Positions 17,654 to 26,909 of a stretch of 64,000 nt of DNA are shown piece after piece. Source of the stretch: Helicobacter macacae MIT 99-5501 (GTDB lineage: Bacteria > Campylobacterota > Campylobacteria > Campylobacterales > Helicobacteraceae); contig NZ_KI669454.1 in NCBI RefSeq assembly GCF_000507845.1, positions 782,604 through 846,603 of the forward strand. The letters are read 5' to 3'. Position 1 is the first letter of the stretch. Every line of letters starts with the position of its first letter. A program made the position numbers and the translations under genes. The notes beneath the pieces were generated by a model. It was not told where the DNA came from. It worked only from the letters and a program-made list of their open reading frames with translations, and did not search any database.

Positions 17654-19138
17654 TTACTTCAAATTCTCTAGCATTTTTTGATATGTCGCCTTTACCCCTG
17701 CACGCGGTGTGCTACATAGACTTACAAGCACTATTGCGATACTAGCACACACAAATCCCGGCACGATTTCATAGATAGGGAAATGCAAAGCACTTGCTAA
17801 GAAATTTTTATACGCCACGACAACCACCGCACCCGTTATCATTCCGCATATCGCACCACTTCGCGTCATTCTCCCCCAAAATAGTGAAAAAATCATTACC
17901 GAGCCAAAGCTCGCACCAAACCCAGCCCACGCATACGCCACGATACTTAAAATACTAGAATCTTTATCGCTAGAAATAACAAAGGCGATGAATGCCACAA
18001 GCAAAACCCCCGCCCTGCCTAGATTCATAACCGTTTTTGAGCTTGCGTCCTTGCGAAATACGCGCTTATAAAAATCCTCTGCGATAGTAGAGCTAGATAC
18101 CAATAGCTGCGAGCTAGCCGTGCTCATAACGGCTGCTAAAATCGCGGAGAGTAAAATCCCTGCTATCCAAGGGTTAAATAGTAGTTGGCTCATAACGATG
18201 AAAATCTTTTCAGGGTCGCTTAGTGCTAAATCAAATTTATGTGTGTAAGCGATTCCCAAAACACCGATAAAGCAAGCCCCAAGAAGCGAAATCGCCATCC
18301 ACGAAATGCCTATAATTGTCGCTAGTGGAATCTCTTTTGTGCTACGAATCGACATAAATCGCACCAAAATATGAGGCTGTCCAAAATATCCTAGCCCCCA
18401 CGCAAGCGCGGATATTATCGCTACCCAGCTTGCGCCACTTCCCATAGATAGCGCGCTTGGCTTGATTTCGCGCACGATATTCATCATCTCGCCAAATCCA
18501 CCCAAATGATAGAGCATTACCGCAGGAACGACTATAAGCGCACTCATCATAAGTAGCCCTTGAATTAAGTCTGTCCAGCACACTGCTTTGTAGCCACCCA
18601 AAAATGTGTAAGCTACGATGATAATCGTGCCTGTGGTAAGTGCATATTCATAGCGCAAGCCAAAGGTGCTTTCAAATAGCTTTGCCCCACCTACTAGTCC
18701 GCTTGAAACATAAAAAGTAAAAAACACCAAAATCACCACTGCGCACACCACGCGCAAGATATGTTTGTCATCATCAAAGCGCGTTTCAAAATAATCAGGT
18801 ATGGTTATGCTATTTGCCACCACGCTTGTATAAATTCTAAGCCTCTTTGCGACAAAAGTCCAATTTAGCGTAGCCCCGATAGTAAGCCCTATGGCGATAT
18901 AGCTCTCTATAAATCCACTCACATACAATGCCCCGGGTAATCCCATAAGTAGCCACCCGCTCATATCACTAGCCCCAGCACTTAGTGCTGATACCACAGG
19001 TCCAAGCGAGCGCGAGCCCAAAAAATAATCCTCCGTATTTTTGTTTTTCTTAAAAAAATAAAACCCAATGTAGAGCATTAAGCCCGAATAAGCAATAAAC
19101 ATTATGGCGATTTCTGTGCTAAAGTGGACAACTTCCAT
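17654..19138 (-). CDS. putP: Sodium/proline symporter
   Basis: 494 residues with about 13 hydrophobic segments, the solute:sodium symporter fold. '[32 protein letters not shown]' near residues 42-73 is a strong PutP signature, as are '[11 protein letters not shown]' and '[16 protein letters not shown]' (sodium-site region). Predicted to import proline with Na+; proline is a major energy source for Helicobacter. GGGAGTG precedes the ATG. No putA is visible in the window. Monocistronic by layout. Confidence 0.93.
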   Translation of the reverse strand: MEVVHFSTEIAIMFIAYSGLMLYIGFYFFKKNKNTEDYFLGSRSLGPVVSALSAGASDMSGWLLMGLPGALYVSGFIESYIAIGLTIGATLNWTFVAKRLRIYTSVVANSITIPDYFETRFDDDKHILRVVCAVVILVFFTFYVSSGLVGGAKLFESTFGLRYEYALTTGTIIIVAYTFLGGYKAVCWTDLIQGLLMMSALIVVPAVMLYHLGGFGEMMNIVREIKPSALSMGSGASWVAIISALAWGLGYFGQPHILVRFMSIRSTKEIPLATIIGISWMAISLLGACFIGVLGIAYTHKFDLALSDPEKIFIVMSQLLFNPWIAGILLSAILAAVMSTASSQLLVSSSTIAEDFYKRVFRKDASSKTVMNLGRAGVLLVAFIAFVISSDKDSSILSIVAYAWAGFGASFGSVMIFSLFWGRMTRSGAICGMITGAVVVVAYKNFLASALHFPIYEIVPGFVCASIAIVLVSLCSTPRAGVKATYQKMLENLK

Positions 19139-19287
19139 TTCACTCCCTTTTGTTTTTGATTTTGAATTCTAGCATTTTTTATATTTTGAAAACCTTAGCC
19201 ACTTCGATAAAACATTCCCAAAATTTACACCAAAATCGCTAGCAAAATGAGCTAGATTTCGCGCTTTTAGTCAATGAGATAAAGTAA

Positions 19288-19293
19288 TACAAT
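19288..19293 (+). promoter_or_regulatory. Putative -10 box before the signal-peptide stub
   Basis: TACAAT on the plus strand, 38 bases before ATG 19331. It fits a promoter for the gene whose first codons remain at 19331-19393. Confidence 0.35.
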
Positions 19294-19330
19294 TTACTTT
19301 CTGCTGAAAATCAAACTTAAGGTGGAATCA

Positions 19331-19393
19331 ATGAAAACCCTAATATTACTAGCATTTATCACAAATGCGTTTGCGGGTCGTTATATTCACTAA
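19331..19393 (+). pseudogene. Signal-peptide stub of a probably interrupted gene
   Basis: An AAGGTGG binding site and ATG open a 20-codon frame, 'MKTLILLAFITNAFAGRYIH', which is a classical signal peptide with an AFA cleavage site followed at once by a stop. The stub overlaps the 3' end of the helicase gene on the other strand. The simplest reading is that a gene for an exported protein was cut when the 19.4-29.6 kb block arrived. The identity of the lost gene cannot be told. Confidence 0.45.
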
Positions 19394-22283
19394 ATTTCCT
19401 TGTATGAGTGCAATGTGGATACGCATTGCAAGCGATAAATTTGCCGTATTTGCCATTTCTAACGCGCAAAAAATCCCCACAATCAGGGCATTTTAGATTC
19501 CACTTCACTTGCGCAATGTCAAAAATTACATAATCGCAGTAAGGAAAATTTTTACAACCATAAAAAGGCTTTTGCTTATCAGCATTTCTTAGCGTTAGCT
19601 CACCATTGCAGTGAGGGCATTTTAGCGAAGTGGTGTCGGTAGCATTTATGCTACTATCTATTTCTTTGACAAAAATTGAAGGGTTTTCTTGATTTGAAAG
19701 AACATAAACGATATTGCGCGTGCGTGTCAAAGCGACATAAAACAAACGCCTTTCCTCTGCGTGTGGATATTCGTTTTTCGCTCCCAAAACCAACTCTAAA
19801 AGCCTATCGTCCTCTATGGTGTTAGGGAAGCCATTTGCTCCGCCATCTGCGTTGATTAAAATCACAAATTCAGCCTCCAAACCTTTTGATTTATGCACGG
19901 TTTTATACTCAAATGTGAGTTGGCTATTGTGTTTGATAAAAAACAAAATCCGCTTTATTTTTTCCTCATCTTTGTTATTTCTGCCCAAAATTAGCACTTT
20001 GGCGGTTTTGTTTAGAGTGGCGATTTCATCACAAGCCTTGCGAAAAGAAGATTCTATGTCGCCATTATGATAAAAAATTCTCACGGGATTTTCTTGGTGC
20101 TTTTGTGAGTTTATATGTTTGCTGATTTGCTGCTTATTTGCGCTAATAAAAGGCTCGACAATATCTTGTAATTCTTGTGAGTTTCTATGCGTAGAAGTAA
20201 TATAACAAAACCTTGCATCGCTAAAATAATTTTTAAATTCCAAAAATATATTTATATCACACCCTGCAAAGCGATAAATCGCCTGCCAATCATCCCCCAC
20301 AGCAAACAACTTAGAATCTCCATTTTTTATCAACGCCTGCAAAAATCGCGCTCTGCTTTGCGAAATATCTTGGAATTCATCTACGATAATGTATTTGTAG
20401 CGATAGTTTGCCAAATGCGGAATCTTTTTAATCGCTTGCATTATCATATCATCAAAATCAATTTTCCCCTCGCTTCGCAAATGTTCATAATAAGCCACAT
20501 AAAAATACTCACAAATTTTCAAAAAAAGTAGCGTTCTTTTGTCATCATAGTTTTCGTTTTTGTGTTGAGATTTAAGCGTTTCAAAGGTTGTAGAATCAGG
20601 ATAGCGAGCTTTGTAAAGATTTAAAAAACTTGCCATAAGGTTGAAAAAGGATTGTAAATTATAGCTTTTGTAAATATCATTTAGATAGTTTGAAATCTCT
20701 TTTTTTGAGAGTGGCTTAAAAATTACGCCATTATCTTGTAGATTTTGTTTTAGGGAGGTAAAAATATCGCCCTCGCTAAATTGATACGAATAAGTCTCTA
20801 TGCAAATGGTGTTGTTTTCCTTATGTGTTTGTCTTTTCCAAGCCATTGCTTCTTTGTATTTTAGTGCGTCTTTTGGTGGGTATTGTGGAGTGTCGCCGTT
20901 TTTATCAACGCCATAATGCTCCAAATATATATCATAATCGCTAAGATAAAAATCAGGCTTGTATTGGCGTTTTTGTGGGGTTGAAGTGTTGATTTTATAG
21001 GAACTTTCATATTCATAATTTATGCCGTTGATAAAAAGAAAATTTGCGATAATGAGTTCTTGTTGGCTTTTTACACATTCTTTTTTCAAAGTTTTTAGTC
21101 GCCCTTTTTGGGAGGATTGTGATAGTATATCTTTTAGCGTGCAAAAATTCGCTTGTTTTAAAAAGGCAAATTTTTCGCCTAGCGTTTGGTAGGTTTCATC
21201 ACTACTTGCAAGCGGATAAAGTGTGCAAAAGCGAAAAATATCCGAAATAATCTCCTCATTTTTAAATTCTTCAAAAATCTTTTTTATATAAAAAGATATG
21301 TCTTGTTCCTCTATGAGTGGCTTTGTGGAAGTGTTTTGTTTAATGATTTCTAAGCCTAGTGAATGAAAAGTTTTTACTTTTAAATTTGGCTCTATCAAAT
21401 GCGCCTTTTCTTGTAAATCATTAGCCGAAGCCTTAGAATATGATAAAAGCAAAATTTCATCTGCGTTTACCTTGCCTCTGCTAAGTAGCCATTTTACCTT
21501 ACCGCAAATTGTAAGTGTCTTTCCCGCCCCTGCCCCAGCTATCGTTAAAATCGAGCCACTATCGCTAAGCACTGCCCTCCTTTGCTGTGCATCCAAAGAT
21601 TTTCCGTTAATGGTATCAAAAATAATGTCATTGCTGTGCCTTGCGATAAATTCCTCATTATGTCGCTCTATTAGCGTGTCATCGCACTTAGGTGTAGGGT
21701 AGAATCTCTTACCAAGTGCTTGTATATTTTCTGCTATGCTAAGCATTTTTAAGGCAGTTTTGCCATCTATAAACTCATCTTTGAAATCCGCACTAATGCT
21801 TTGAAAATCTGCAATAAGGCTATATTGCCTGATAATAGTCGTGTAGTTATCAAAAATCTCGCCTATATCGCGCATATACCGCAAGTAATCATCTCTTTGC
21901 TTTAGCGAATGTGGCAGGGTGTATTTACTCGCTTGCAAGGCGATTTCATTAAGAGAGTGGATAGCCTCAAAGCTGTATTTATCGATATTTGCCAAAATAT
22001 ATTTGGTGCTATGTTTTGCTAGGGCTTCATCTAGCTTTTGTTTTAGCTGGGCGATAATGTCATTATGAGATTTTATAAGCAAAGTGATATGATTGAAGTC
22101 ATTTAGCGTTTGGGTAGCTTTGCGATATTTGGCTAAATCATTTGCAAGAGTGTAAGTATCCTTGCTAATGCTTATAGTGTCAAAAACTTTGAGTTGCTTT
22201 TCTAGCTGTGCTATGCGTTTGCGCAAAATGGCTCTTTTGCGGATATAGCCAAAGTATGCAAATAAGGTATCAATAAACTTCAT
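19359..22283 (-). CDS. UvrD/Rep-family helicase (helicase IV-like) with zinc ribbons
   Basis: About 974 residues from ATG 22283, chosen because TGGAGCAAAAAG precedes it; the frame reaches 22361, overlapping the methyltransferase gene. SF1A helicase motifs: 'LTIAGAGAGKTLTICGKVKWLL' (I), 'VDEFQDISQSRARFLQ' (II), 'AVGDDWQAIYRFAGCD' (III), 'TVHKSKGLEAEFVILIN' (V), 'RRLFYVALTRTRN' (VI). Between motifs Ia and II an insert holds 'ANFLFINGINYEYE' and 'YKPDFYLSDYDIYLEHYG', resembling a PD-(D/E)XK nuclease core. Two topoisomerase-type C4 zinc ribbons end the protein ('CPHCNGEL..GCKNFPYC', 'CPDCGDFL..ACNAYPHC'). E. coli HelD is the nearest known type. It sits downstream of a restriction-modification pair, so a defence role is possible. 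Confidence 0.85.
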   Translation of the reverse strand: MKFIDTLFAYFGYIRKRAILRKRIAQLEKQLKVFDTISISKDTYTLANDLAKYRKATQTLNDFNHITLLIKSHNDIIAQLKQKLDEALAKHSTKYILANIDKYSFEAIHSLNEIALQASKYTLPHSLKQRDDYLRYMRDIGEIFDNYTTIIRQYSLIADFQSISADFKDEFIDGKTALKMLSIAENIQALGKRFYPTPKCDDTLIERHNEEFIARHSNDIIFDTINGKSLDAQQRRAVLSDSGSILTIAGAGAGKTLTICGKVKWLLSRGKVNADEILLLSYSKASANDLQEKAHLIEPNLKVKTFHSLGLEIIKQNTSTKPLIEEQDISFYIKKIFEEFKNEEIISDIFRFCTLYPLASSDETYQTLGEKFAFLKQANFCTLKDILSQSSQKGRLKTLKKECVKSQQELIIANFLFINGINYEYESSYKINTSTPQKRQYKPDFYLSDYDIYLEHYGVDKNGDTPQYPPKDALKYKEAMAWKRQTHKENNTICIETYSYQFSEGDIFTSLKQNLQDNGVIFKPLSKKEISNYLNDIYKSYNLQSFFNLMASFLNLYKARYPDSTTFETLKSQHKNENYDDKRTLLFLKICEYFYVAYYEHLRSEGKIDFDDMIMQAIKKIPHLANYRYKYIIVDEFQDISQSRARFLQALIKNGDSKLFAVGDDWQAIYRFAGCDINIFLEFKNYFSDARFCYITSTHRNSQELQDIVEPFISANKQQISKHINSQKHQENPVRIFYHNGDIESSFRKACDEIATLNKTAKVLILGRNNKDEEKIKRILFFIKHNSQLTFEYKTVHKSKGLEAEFVILINADGGANGFPNTIEDDRLLELVLGAKNEYPHAEERRLFYVALTRTRNIVYVLSNQENPSIFVKEIDSSINATDTTSLKCPHCNGELTLRNADKQKPFYGCKNFPYCDYVIFDIAQVKWNLKCPDCGDFLRVRNGKYGKFIACNAYPHCTHTRKFSEYNDPQTHL

Positions 22284-22314
22284 CTTTTTGCTCCATTTGA
22301 CTTGCCCTACTAAA

Positions 22315-23244
22315 TTATCCAAAAAGCAATGCCTGCTCTCTTGAGGGCTTTTCATCAGCATTTTTGCTAATGCTATAATTTCGCACCAACGCTTCTTTTA
22401 TCTCATTGCGATTGTTTTCGCTCGCCCCTAGATGATAAAAATGCGAGATAATGCTACTATGAAAATCACTCCAAAACTCCCTTATATAGACATTTTCTCT
22501 ATATTTGTTGCTATGCCAAGTAGAGAGGATAAATCTCGCCTTTGTGGAGCGCAAAATCTCATAGAGTTGCTTCTCATCTGCCTCACTCCACGAATTAAAA
22601 TAATCGCTATGCCTATGGATATATGGCGGGTCGCAGTAGATAAAATCCACCTCCTTAGCACCACGCAAAATAGAAGTAAAATCACAGCACACAAACTCCC
22701 ATTGATTACCCTCAATGCGCTTAGCCACCCAAGCGACTTGATTTGCGATTTTGGTAATGTATGCGGAGGAGAAGCGATTGTCTTTTTTGCAGTAGGGGAC
22801 ATTAAAGCCACCTTTTGCATTAAAGCGCATAAGCCCATTAAAGCAACTGCGATTAAGAAACAAAAAATCAAATGGGCTTTTGTGTGTGTTAAATCTTGTG
22901 CGCACTTCTAAGTAATATTCCTGCCCGTATTTTTTGAGATTTTTCCCCTCGCACTTGAGGTAGCTAGCGATAGAATCTTTAGTGATTTTGCCATTTTTTA
23001 TCGCGTTATAAAAATCAATAATATACGGATTTGTATCGCTAAAGATAGCTTTTTTGGGCGCGAGATTAAACCCTACCACGCCACTTCCCATAAAAGGCTC
23101 AAAATATGTTCCTACACAGCTTCCCGCACTTTCCCAATGGATATGATTTTTTATATGTGGCACGAGCTTGCTTTTTATCCCTTGAATCTTTAGTGGCGGG
23201 ATTAAAGTCTTTTGGGTGATAAAATCTTGTTGTGGGGCGTTCAT
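22315..23244 (-). CDS. EcoRV-like adenine-N6 DNA methyltransferase (D12 class)
   Basis: 309 residues. Motifs run in the alpha (Dam/D12) order: 'PPLKIQGIKSKLVPHIK', 'YFEPFMGSGVVGFNLAPKKAIFSDTNPYII' (SAM binding), 'FLFLNRSCFNGLMRFNAKGGFNVPYCKK', and the catalytic 'YCDPPY'. From memory of the family, the sequence is closest to M.EcoRV, including 'DYFNSW' and 'FWSDFHSSI..HFYHLGASENNR'. It should therefore protect GATATC by adenine methylation. Its ATG overlaps the stop of the nuclease gene by four bases (ATGA), so the pair is translationally coupled, nuclease first. The specificity is an inference from similarity. Confidence 0.88.
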   Translation of the reverse strand: MNAPQQDFITQKTLIPPLKIQGIKSKLVPHIKNHIHWESAGSCVGTYFEPFMGSGVVGFNLAPKKAIFSDTNPYIIDFYNAIKNGKITKDSIASYLKCEGKNLKKYGQEYYLEVRTRFNTHKSPFDFLFLNRSCFNGLMRFNAKGGFNVPYCKKDNRFSSAYITKIANQVAWVAKRIEGNQWEFVCCDFTSILRGAKEVDFIYCDPPYIHRHSDYFNSWSEADEKQLYEILRSTKARFILSTWHSNKYRENVYIREFWSDFHSSIISHFYHLGASENNRNEIKEALVRNYSISKNADEKPSREQALLFG

Positions 23245-24020
23245 TTTTTGCCTCTATATGCCAGATAGTCTTTAAGTTTTGTGATTTTTTTGACACTGCC
23301 ATTTGCATCTTTTATGTGTATTTGTCCATAATTTATCCAATAATCATCAAACACCTCTTCGCCCAACTTCGCAAAAATCCCTCTTTGGTTTATAATATCA
23401 TCAATGTTTTTAATGCTCCCTATATTTGCGGTGTTGCCACTACCACTACAATCGCTTGCGATTTTGTATTTTTCGACAAAAAATAGCGTGAGATTTTTTA
23501 TCACTGATTGGATTTTGTCTAGCTCTTTTAGCTCATATTTTTGTAGCTCATCTACTAGCACTCTATCATAAATCACGCCCAAGCAAAAATGTCCCAAATA
23601 CTGATTATAAGGGAATTGTATGTTTTTGCTAGATTCTCGATTCTTGAAATATTGCCCGTGTGAGCCTAGCGTAAAGCCATTGCAAAGTTTAGGATTTTTC
23701 TCGTTGCGATAAGTGGTTTTTAAATCAAGGGCGAATTTTACTTTAGAATCTACCTTTAGCACGAATGACAAATCAGGGTAGTAATTTTGATAAGTAGGCA
23801 GGATAATCTCAAAGCCATTTTGCTTAGCAAAATCTAAGATATAGGGAAAAATGTGAATTTCTAGAATCTTAGAAATCACTTTTGTGTCATTTGAAAGGCT
23901 AAAAATATTTTTATCACTATCAATAAAACCTTTGATTTTCCATTCATCGTTTTGACAGATTTTGCTTTGCAGGGGTTTGAGAAACTCGCTAAATTTGCTT
24001 ATAAAATCTTGCTTTGTCAT
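23241..24020 (-). CDS. EcoRV-like type II restriction endonuclease
   Basis: About 259 residues from ATG 24020 (GGGAG upstream; the frame extends to 24065). Strongly similar to R.EcoRV (about 245 residues): 'LSNDTKVISKILEIHIFPYI', then 'YYPDLSFVLKVDSKVKFALDLKTTY', carrying the catalytic P-D...D-x-K residues (EcoRV Pro73-Asp74 and Asp90-Ile91-Lys92). The Gln-rich loop 'HGQYFKNRESSKNIQFPYNQYLGH' and 'SGSGNTANIGSI' (EcoRV DNA-recognition loop region) follow, ending 'LKDYLAYRGKK'. Predicted to cut GATATC. All catalytic residues are present, so it is probably active. It is partnered with the overlapping methyltransferase. Confidence 0.88.
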   Translation of the reverse strand: MTKQDFISKFSEFLKPLQSKICQNDEWKIKGFIDSDKNIFSLSNDTKVISKILEIHIFPYILDFAKQNGFEIILPTYQNYYPDLSFVLKVDSKVKFALDLKTTYRNEKNPKLCNGFTLGSHGQYFKNRESSKNIQFPYNQYLGHFCLGVIYDRVLVDELQKYELKELDKIQSVIKNLTLFFVEKYKIASDCSGSGNTANIGSIKNIDDIINQRGIFAKLGEEVFDDYWINYGQIHIKDANGSVKKITKLKDYLAYRGKK

Positions 24021-24082
24021 ACGCTTACTCCCAAGTGTGAATTTATGCTTTGATACCGTATGCAATATTTTGCTAAAAATTT

Positions 24083-26818
24083 TTATATTTCATATTTTCT
24101 TTCTCTCTTTTTGAATGCTTCCTTACCACCTTCAAGTTTGAGTAAATCTTCTCTATTTTCACTGTCCTCAATGCTGAATGATTGTGCTGTGATTTTATTG
24201 TTATCATTGCTAAGTTTAATGATGAGTTCAGCGTCTGCGTTTAGGACAAAATTAGCATTGTGAGTAGCAAAAATGATTTGCCTATCTTTCTTTTGCTTTT
24301 TTATTAGCTCAACCAAATAATTTGCAATCAAAGAACTATCTAAATGTGCTTCAGGCTCGTCCATTATAATAGGATTATTTCCCAAAGCAAGCAGTATGAC
24401 AATAACCGCTGTGCATCGTTGTCCAAATGAAGCATTAGAAAGAATTTTCTCATCATAATACGCACTAAAGTTTTTTACATTTTTAATATTCCTAAGGTTT
24501 TTTAGCATTAAAAGATGATATACACTAAACAACATTTTATTATTAAAGATTTCTTTTAGTATTTTTGAGGTTTCTGTTGTTTTAACAAAATTATTGATTT
24601 TATCCCGAATGTCTTTAAATGTTGAATTAGGATTATTTAATTCTAGTTCTTTTATATATGATTTAAATGTAACCTTTTCTCTTATGTCTATTTGAAAGTA
24701 TTGTTTTAAAATCTCAATAAATTCATTGCAAATGATTTCAAACACATCGTTTTGTGAGTATTCAATTTTTATTGTTTTTATATCTTTGTGATAATCACTC
24801 GCTACTGCTTTAAATAATTCATTTATCTTATCTAATTCAACTTTGACTAATTGACTGAAATCTTTGATAATTTTATCAATCTCATCAATCTTAAAATCAA
24901 TGATTTTTTGTTTAATACCTTTTATCTCAAGTTTCATATTATTTATATCATTTTTTGTAGCTTCGATTATTTCCCCTACATTCTTTAAATCTTGTATATT
25001 ATTTTCACTCAATCCTTTATCTTGTAAATACTTATAAATTTGTTCTTCAATTTCTCTTTTATTTTTTTCTAGTGTAGCTATTTCATCTTTTTCTTTTTGG
25101 TAGTCAGCGTTTTTTATTGTTTGAATTAAATTTTCTATTTTGCTTAGACTTTCATTCAAAACCTTATCATACATATTTTGTGGCTCATCTATTGTGCTAT
25201 GAGTTGTATTTATCTCTTTTAGTGAATTAAATAGTGTTTTTAGGCGTTCTTTTGATGAGTTTAACTCTAATAGTTTTTTACCTATTTCTTGTAACTCTCC
25301 CTTGTTTGTTAAGTATGTTTTATCATTAAATGTTTGAATAATATTGTTTTGTCGCTCTAATTCTTGTTTTTTGACTTTTAATTTCTTATGTAAAGAATTT
25401 CTTTGTAGTAAAAGCTTTATTTGCTCATCAAAAACTTTTATTCTTTCACCTATCTCTTGTTCTTGTTTGTGAAGTTTCATTTCGCTATTTTTATCAAGTC
25501 TCTCAAAAATAGCTTGTGTAAATTTGACTGAATTTGTTGCAAACTCCTCTATTTCATTTTGAGCCAAAAACTCAATATTATCAATCGCATTAGGCTCTAA
25601 TATAATTTTTGCCTTGCTATCAGTAGGGAGTTTTCTTTTATTTTCATCATCAAGTTTATCTATTTTGTTGGCTATGAGATTAAGCAAAGTGCTTTTGCCG
25701 CTCCCCCTCCCACCTATGATACAAGTAAAATATGGGCTAAAATATAAAGGTTGATTAAAATCTGCAAAGCAAAATGTGTCTTTTTTCTCATTATTCCACA
25801 CTGTATTTTTGTCAAAATTAAGTTGCGCTTTTTCTAGTTTATATAGCGGACTTGGTGGAGATTCTTTGCCTATATATACTCTCTCAATTTCATAAATCAC
25901 TTGTTTTAGCCCATCAAAACTTGGCTTTGCTTTAATCCAACAATATCTATCATTATCTGGTGCAAACAACTTGCTTTCTGTATGCGCATCTGAGCCGTGT
26001 ATGCAAGGCTTTAATGAACCGCACTTTTTTATGACTTCTTCCTTTGAATCGTTTTTTAAACCAGAAAAATATTTAATATCCCCCTCATTAGATGAAAAAA
26101 TCATATCTGTAAGTTGATAAATAGCTCTTCTGGTGGCTTCTAAGCTACTATTTTGGTCATTCTCAAACAAACTATAATGTTCTTGTATCCCAGAAGCACC
26201 ATCTACACTACTATTACTTGTAACAAGTATAGTATTTTTTCTAAATTCTGCATTTTCTACTGATATTTTTTGCAAATCGGCGTGAGAAATTGCAAAATTT
26301 TCAACACCTTTTTTGTATGCTTGTTCATCATCATTTTCTCCCATTGCTTTGCCAAGATCAATCAAATTATTTTTATTCATTCTATATTTTCTATTTCCAT
26401 AAGAAAATTCAACAGCGTTGAAAAAATCATTGTCTAGCTTTGATACATATTTAGGGTCAAATAAACAATGTATATTGATAAGTTTTCCTTTATTTGTTGT
26501 TGGCAACATTCTAAGTTCTACATTAGGGATAATCACGATTTGTTTGATTTGTTGTTTCTCATTCTCATCAAAATGAGAAGAATTTGATAAGATATTTTTT
26601 ACAAAATTATCTACTTTTTTATAGTTTTCAATCGAAAAATAATCCGTAATCCCTATGACTGCAATTTGTTTCTCAAGTGCTTTTTTAAACATTACATTGC
26701 AAAATTCATCAAATGTTTTGCTTACAAATTGGTCATTTTTGCTTGTCCCTTTTGTATGTATATGCAAATCCCACTTATTCCACGCAGAGCCGTAGTTCGC
26801 TTCATTTTCAACTACCAA
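24083..26818 (-). CDS. PHP-domain / SMC-like AAA ATPase
   Basis: 911 residues with a TTG start after AAAGGATATAAAA; no in-frame ATG lies nearby. The N-terminal ~300 residues form a PHP metal-dependent phosphoesterase: 'WDLHIHTKG' (HxH), 'IGITDYFS', 'IIPNVELRM', 'HGSDAH'. An ABC/SMC-type ATPase follows: Walker A 'IIGGRGSGKSTLLNLIANK' (about residue 365), long coiled coils (about 440-740), signature-like 'LSNASFGQR', Walker B 'NPIIMDEPEAHLD' and 'IIFATHNANF'. The architecture fits the PHP-ATPase proteins that databases label TrlF-like, as far as I recall. Such fusions occur in defence islands. DNA here is clearly more AT-rich than the flanking genes, which suggests transfer. The substrate is unknown. 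Confidence 0.82.
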   Translation of the reverse strand: MVVENEANYGSAWNKWDLHIHTKGTSKNDQFVSKTFDEFCNVMFKKALEKQIAVIGITDYFSIENYKKVDNFVKNILSNSSHFDENEKQQIKQIVIIPNVELRMLPTTNKGKLINIHCLFDPKYVSKLDNDFFNAVEFSYGNRKYRMNKNNLIDLGKAMGENDDEQAYKKGVENFAISHADLQKISVENAEFRKNTILVTSNSSVDGASGIQEHYSLFENDQNSSLEATRRAIYQLTDMIFSSNEGDIKYFSGLKNDSKEEVIKKCGSLKPCIHGSDAHTESKLFAPDNDRYCWIKAKPSFDGLKQVIYEIERVYIGKESPPSPLYKLEKAQLNFDKNTVWNNEKKDTFCFADFNQPLYFSPYFTCIIGGRGSGKSTLLNLIANKIDKLDDENKRKLPTDSKAKIILEPNAIDNIEFLAQNEIEEFATNSVKFTQAIFERLDKNSEMKLHKQEQEIGERIKVFDEQIKLLLQRNSLHKKLKVKKQELERQNNIIQTFNDKTYLTNKGELQEIGKKLLELNSSKERLKTLFNSLKEINTTHSTIDEPQNMYDKVLNESLSKIENLIQTIKNADYQKEKDEIATLEKNKREIEEQIYKYLQDKGLSENNIQDLKNVGEIIEATKNDINNMKLEIKGIKQKIIDFKIDEIDKIIKDFSQLVKVELDKINELFKAVASDYHKDIKTIKIEYSQNDVFEIICNEFIEILKQYFQIDIREKVTFKSYIKELELNNPNSTFKDIRDKINNFVKTTETSKILKEIFNNKMLFSVYHLLMLKNLRNIKNVKNFSAYYDEKILSNASFGQRCTAVIVILLALGNNPIIMDEPEAHLDSSLIANYLVELIKKQKKDRQIIFATHNANFVLNADAELIIKLSNDNNKITAQSFSIEDSENREDLLKLEGGKEAFKKRERKYEI

Positions 26819-26909
26819 TTTTATATCCTTTGTGTAATATTTGTGCTACCTCCACTCAAAGAATTATACCCCACAATCGCTATATTTCATAAAACAACCA
26901 TTTTGCGCC

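Noticed and set aside
22482-22911. ORFs on both strands inside the EcoRV-like methyltransferase gene
   Set aside because: Overlap a well-supported gene entirely; shadows.
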